Source: Melastoma dodecandrum (taxonomy: Eukaryota; Streptophyta; Magnoliopsida; Myrtales; Melastomataceae). Taken from it: DNA of 64,000 bases. Every line of letters starts with the position of its first letter. Position 1 is the first letter of the stretch. The notes beneath the pieces were generated by a model. The model was not told where the DNA came from and searched no databases. It saw only the letters and a list, made by a program, of their open reading frames with translations. A program made the translations under genes and the position numbers. The DNA is taken from NCBI GenBank assembly GCA_029817715.1, contig JARUPY010000320.1, positions 1 to 64,000 of the forward strand. Reading direction: 5' to 3'. Positions 58,396-64,000 of the stretch are shown here, one piece after another.

Positions 58396-61300
58396 GGGTC
58401 CCTTTCGTTTGCACAAGGAGGAACCTCGCGCACAACTTACGCAAGGTTGTGCATCCCGCATGCTCCGTACCTTGGTGCTTCCGAACTTGCATTTTCCAAA
58501 GCCGAAATGATCCCCAAATGCTTCCCAAACTATTCAAAATTGGAGTTCTACATTTGACATTCGGGTCCCTCTCGTTTGCACAAGGAGGAACCTCGCGCAC
58601 AACTTATGCAAGGTTGTGCATCCCGCAAGCTCCGTACCTTGGTGATTCCGAACTTGCATTTTCCGAAGCCTAAATGATCTCCAAATGCTTCCCAAACTAT
58701 TCAAAATTGGAGTTCTACATTTGACATTCGGGTCCCTTTCGTTTGCACAAGGAGGAACCCCGCGCACAACTTACGCAAGGTTGTGCATCCCGCATGCTCC
58801 GTACCTTGGTGCTTCCGAACTTGCATTTTCCGAAGCCTAAATGATCCCCAAATGCTTCCCAAACTATTCAAAATTGGAGTTCTACATTTGACATTCGTGT
58901 CCCTTTCGTTTGCACAATGAGGAACCCCGCGCACAACTTACGCAAGGTTGTGCATCCCGCATGCTCCGTACCTTGGTGCTTCCGAACTTGCATTTTCCGA
59001 AGCCTAAATGATCCCCAAATGCTTCCCAAACTATTCAAAATTGGAGTTCTACATTTGACATTCGGGTCCCTTTCGTTTGCACAAGGAGGAACCCCGCGCA
59101 CAACTTACGCAAGGTTGTGCATCCCGCATGCTCCGTACCTTGGTGCTTCCGAAATTGCATTTTCCGAAGCCTAAATGATCCCCAAATGCTTCCCAAACTA
59201 TTCAAAATTGGAGTTCTACATTTGACATTCGGGTCCCTTTCGTTTGCACAAGGAGGAACCCCGCGCACAACTTATGCAAGGTTGTGCATCCCGCATGCTC
59301 CGTACCTTGGTGCTTCCGAACTTGCATTTTCGAAGCCTAAATGATCTCCAAATGCTTCCCAAACTATTCAAAATTGGAGTTCTACATTTGACATTCGGGT
59401 CCCTTTCGTTTGCACAAGGAGGAACCCCGCGCACAACTTACGCAAGGTTGTGCATCCCGCATGCTCCGTACCTTGGTGCTTCCGAACTTGCATTTTCCAA
59501 AGCCTAAATGATCTCCAAATGCTTCCCAAACTATTCAAAATTGGAGTTCTACATTTGACATTCGGGTCCCTTTCGTTTGCACAATGAGGAACCCCGCGCA
59601 CAACTTATGCAAGGTTGTGCATCCCGCATGCTCCGTACCTTGGTGCTTCCGAACTTGCATTTTCCGAAGCCTAAATGATCCCCAAATGCTTCCCAAACTA
59701 TTCAAAATTGGAGTTCTACATTTGACATTCGGGTCCCTTTCGTTGCACAATGAGGAACCCCGCGCACAACTTACGCAAGGTTGTGCATCCCGCATGCTCC
59801 GTACCTTGGTGCTTCCGAACTTGCATTTTCCGAAGCCTAAATGATCCCCAAATGCTTCCCAAACTATTCCAAATTGGAGTTCTACATTTGACATTCGGGT
59901 CCCTTTCGTTTGCACAAGGAGGAACCCCGCGCACAACTTACGCAAGGTTGTGCATCCCGCATGCTCCGTACCTTGGTGCTTCCGAACTTGCATTTTTCGA
60001 AGCCTAAATGATCTCCAAATGCTTCCCAAACTATTCAAAATTGGAGTTCTACATTTGACATTCGGGTCCCTTTCGTTTGCACAATGAGGAACCTCGCGCA
60101 CAACTTACGCAAGGTTGTGCATCCCGCATGCTCCGTACCTTGGTGCTTCCGAACTTGCATTTTCCGAAGCCTAAATGATCCCCAAATGCTTCCCAAACTA
60201 TTCAAAATTGGAGTTCTACATTTGACATTCGGGTCCCTTTCGTTTGCACAAGGAGGAACCCCGCGCACAACTTACGCAAGGTTGTGCATCCCGCAAGCTC
60301 CGTACCTTGGTGCTTCCGAACTTGCATTTTCCGAAGCCTAAATGATCCCCAAATGCTTCCCAAACTATTCAAAATTGGAGTTCTACATTTGACATTCGGG
60401 TCCCTTTCGTTTGCACAATGAGGAACCCCGCGCACAACTTACGCAAGGTTGTGCATCCCGCATGCTCCGTACCTTGGTGCTTCCGAACTTGCATTTTCCG
60501 AAGCCTAAATGATCTCCAAATGCTTCCCAAACTATTCAAAATTGGAGTTCTACATTTGACATTCGGGTCCCTTTCGTTTGCACAAGGAGGAACCCCGCGC
60601 ACAACTTACGCAAGGTTGTGCATCCCGCATGCTCCGTACCTTGGTGCTTCCGAACTTGCATTTTCCGAAGCCTAAATGATCCCCAAATGCTTCCCAAACT
60701 ATTCAAAATTGGAGTTCTACATTTGACATTCGGGTCCCTTTCGTTTGCACAATGAGGAACCCCGCGCACAACTTACGCAAGGTTGTGCATCCCGCATGCT
60801 CCGTACCTTGGTGCTTCCGAAATTGCATTTTCCGAAGCCTAAATGATCCCCAAATGCTTCCCAAACTATTCAAAATTGGAGTTCTACATTTGACATTCGA
60901 GTCCCTTTCGTTTGCACAATGAGGAACCCCGCGCACAACTTACGCAAGGTTGTGCATCCCGCATGCTCCGTACCTTGGTGCTTCCGAAATTGCATTTTCC
61001 GAAGCCGAAATGATCCCCAAATGCTTCCCAAACTATTCAAAATTGGAGTTCTACATTTGACATTCGGGTCCCTTTCGTTTGCACAATGAGGAACCCCGCG
61101 CACAACTTACGCAAGGTTGTGCATCCCGCATGCTCCGTACCTTGGTGCTTCCGAACTTGCATTTTCCAAAGCCGAAATGATCCCCAAATGCTTCCCAAAC
61201 TATTCAAAATTGGAGTTCTACATTTGACATTCGGGTCCCTTTCGTTTGCACAATGAGGAACCCCGCGCACAACTTACGCAAGGTTGTGCATCCCGCATGC

Positions 61301-62420
61301 TCCGTACCTTGGTGCTTCCGAACTAGCATTTTCCGAAGCCTAAATGATCCCCAAATGCTTCCCAAACTATTCAAAATTGGAGTTCTACAATTGACATTCG
61401 GGTCCCTTTCGTTTGCACAATGAGGAACCCCGCGCACAACTTACGCAAGGTTGTGCATCCCGCATGCTCCGTACCTTGGTGCTTCCGAAATTGCATTTTT
61501 CCGAAGCCTAAATGATCCCCAAATGCTTCCCAAACTATTTAAAATTTGAGTTCTACATTTGACATTCGGGTCCCTTTCGTTTGCACAATGAGGAACCCCG
61601 CGCACAACTTACGCAAGGTTGTGCATCCCGCATGCTCCGTACCTTGGTGCTTCCGAACTTGCATTTTTCGAAGCCTAAATGATCCCAAAATGCTTCCCAA
61701 ACTATTCAAAATTGGAGTTCTACATTTGACATTCGGGGTCGGCCTTTCGTTACACAATGAGGAACCCCGCGCACAACTTACGCAAGGTTGTGCATCCCGC
61801 ATGCTCCGTACCTTGGTGCTTCCGAAATTGCATTTTCCGAAGCCTAAATGATCCCCAAATGCTTCCCAAACTATTCCAAATTGGAGTTCTACATTTGACA
61901 TTCCGGTTCCTTTCGTTTGCACAATGAGGAACCCCGCGCACAACTTACGCATGGCTGTGCATCCCGCATGCTCCGTACCTTGGTGCATCCGAACTTGCAT
62001 TTTTCGAAGCCCAAATGATCCCAAAATGCTTCCCAAACTATTCAAAATTGGAGTTCTACATTTGACATTCGGGTCCCTTTCGTTTGCACAAGGAGGAACC
62101 CCGCGCACAACTTACGCAAGGTTGTGCATCCGCATGCTCCGTACCTTGATGCTTCCGAACTTGCATTTTTCGAAGCCTTAATGATCCCCAAATGCTTCCC
62201 AAACTATTCAAAATTGGAGTTCTACATTTTACATTCGGGTCCCTTTCGTTTGCACAAGGAGGAACCCCGCGCACAACTTACGCAAGGTTGTGCATCCCGC
62301 ATGCTCCGTACCTTGGTGCTTCCGAACTTGCATTTTCCGAAGCCTAAATGATCTCCAAATGCTTCCCAAACTATTCAAAATTGGAGTTCTACATTTGACA
62401 TTCGGGTCCCTTTCGTTTGC

Positions 62421-64000
62421 ACATGGAGGAACACTCGGCGCACAACCTATGCAAGGTGGTGCATCCCCGCCATGCTCCAGTACCTTGGTGCTGCCGAACT
62501 TGCCATTTTCCGAAGCCTAAATGATCCCAAAATGCTTACCAATACTATCTCACAAATTGGTGTTCTACATTTGGACATTCTTGTGGTCCCTTTCGTTTGC
62601 CCACAATGAGGAACCCCGCGCACAACTTATACGCCCGAAGGTTGTGGCAATTCCCGCATGCTCCGTACCTTGGTAGCTTCCGAACTTGCCATTTTCCGAA
62701 GCCTAAATTGATTCCCCAAATGCTTCCCTATAACTATTCTAAATTGGAGTTCTACAATTTGACATTTCGGGTACTTTTGGTTTTGCACAATGAGGAACCC
62801 CGCGCACAACTTTACGCAAGGCTTGTGCATCCCGCTTTGCACTTCCGTATCCTTGGTGCTTCCGTAACTTGCATTTTTTTCGAAGCCTTAAATGATCCTC
62901 CAAATGCTTTCCCAACATTATTTCAAAAATTGGAGTTTTCTAACATTTGACATCTCCGGGTCCCTTTCGTTTTGCACAAATGGAGGAAAACGCCCGCTGC
63001 ACAATCTTACGCAAGGTTGTGGCATCCCGCATGCTCCGTTACCTTGGATGCTTCCGAAACTTGCATTTTCCGAAGGCCTAAATGATCCCCCAAATGCTTC
63101 CCAAACTATTCTAATAATAATTTGGATTTCTACAATTGATATTTCGGGGTTCCCTTTCGTTTGACACAATGATGGTAACCCCGGCGCACAACTTACGCAA
63201 GGTTGTGCATCCCGCATGCTCCGTACATTGAATGCTTCCGATACTTGCAATTTTCCGAAGCCAAAAATTGAATACCCAAATGCTTTCCCAAACTATTCAA
63301 AATTGGAGTTTCTTTACATTTGTTCATTCGGGTACCTTTCGTTTGCACAAGGAGGAACTCCCGCGCACAACCTTACGCAAGGTTGTGGCATCCCGTATGG
63401 CTCCCGTACATTGGTGCTTCCGCAACTTGCATTTTCCGAAGCCTAAAATGATCCCCCAAAATGCTTCCCAACACTATTTCAAAATTTGGAGTTCTAAAAT
63501 TTGGCATTTCGGGTCCCTTTCGTTTGCACAATGAGGTAACCCCGCGCACAACTTACGCAAGGGTTGTGCCATCCCGCATGGCTCCGTACATTGATTCTTC
63601 TTTGCCGAACTTGCATTTTTCCGAAGCCTAAATGATCTCCAAATGCTTCGCCATAACTTATTCAAAATAGGAGTTCTACATTTGACATTCGGGATCCCTT
63701 TCGTTTTGCACAATATGGAGGAACCTCCGCGCAACAACTTACGCAAGGTTGTGCATCCCTCATGCCATCCGTACCTTGGTGCTTCCGAACTTGCATATTT
63801 CCAAAGCCGAAATTGATCGCCCAAATGCTTCCCAAACTATTCAAAATTAGGAGTTCTACATTTGGTGACATTCGGGTCCCTTTAGATTTGCCCAAGGGAG
63901 GAACCCCGCGCAACAACTTACGCAAGGTTTAGTGCATCCCGCAGGCTCCGTACATTGGATGCTTCCGAACTTGGCATTTTTCCGAAGCCATAAATGATCC
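62421..64000. repeat. insertion-rich satellite at the right edge
   Basis: Same satellite and orientation, but landmark spacing averages about 183 bp (eight steps from 62562 region to 63851 plus 62389) instead of 167. Most changes are single extra bases, often doubling the neighbouring base. This suggests unpolished long-read sequence, less severe than at 3056-6135. Array-edge decay is the alternative. Open frames of 70-117 codons here are satellite in shifted frames. Confidence 0.82.

Larger units (their letters stand above)
52754..62420. repeat. 167-bp satellite array right of the retrotransposon
   Basis: About 58 monomers in the same orientation as the left side, but richer in subfamily variants: gaaattgc, cattctcc, cgtgtgcac, accacgcgc, cgcaagctcc, ggtgattcc, catttttcg, and several 166-bp monomers with cgttgcac. 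Small length changes become more common after 61490. Open frames of up to 245 codons here (57529-58266) arise where single-base deletions happen to keep one frame open through several monomers; they are not genes. Confidence 0.95.

Overview
The window is almost entirely one head-to-tail plant satellite array with a 167-bp monomer (about 48% G+C by hand count of the consensus; the first monomer starts at base 1). All of the roughly 340-350 monomers point the same way. One full-length Ty3/gypsy LTR retrotransposon (5,869 bp, minus strand) interrupts the array. I see no host protein gene, tRNA, rRNA or second mobile element. The retroelement type (plant-type tRNA-iMet primer site, CRM-like chromovirus polyprotein) points to a land plant, probably an angiosperm. 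The species cannot be named from the sequence. A nucleosome-sized satellite carrying a young CRM-like insertion is the usual make-up of a plant centromere, so this is a candidate centromeric array. That last step is inference.

Layout: 1-3055 regular satellite; 3056-6135 the same satellite with heavy, insertion-biased length noise (probably unpolished long-read sequence); 6136-10173 regular; 10174-10730 three divergent monomers; 10731-46879 long regular array; 46880-52748 retrotransposon, flanked by the 5-bp target duplication GGAAC; 52754-62420 satellite from a more diverse set of subfamilies; 62421-64000 a second insertion-rich noisy stretch.

Within the regular array, linked variants define monomer classes: cattgatgc with gatctcc, ccttggtgc with gatcccc, and aatgagg versus aaggagg. 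These are arranged in short local higher-order repeats of 2, 3, 4 and 6 monomers. A 4-monomer cassette returns every 13 monomers in the right flank. The array is therefore a mosaic of small local expansions, not one uniform higher-order repeat.

The retrotransposon has one uninterrupted gag-pol frame (1,443 codons from the first ATG) with every expected catalytic residue, a perfect PBS, a PPT, TG...CA ends and LTRs differing by six substitutions plus one 29-bp repeat unit. It looks young and structurally complete. Its reading frame runs through the PPT into the 3' LTR, a layout known from centromeric CRM elements.
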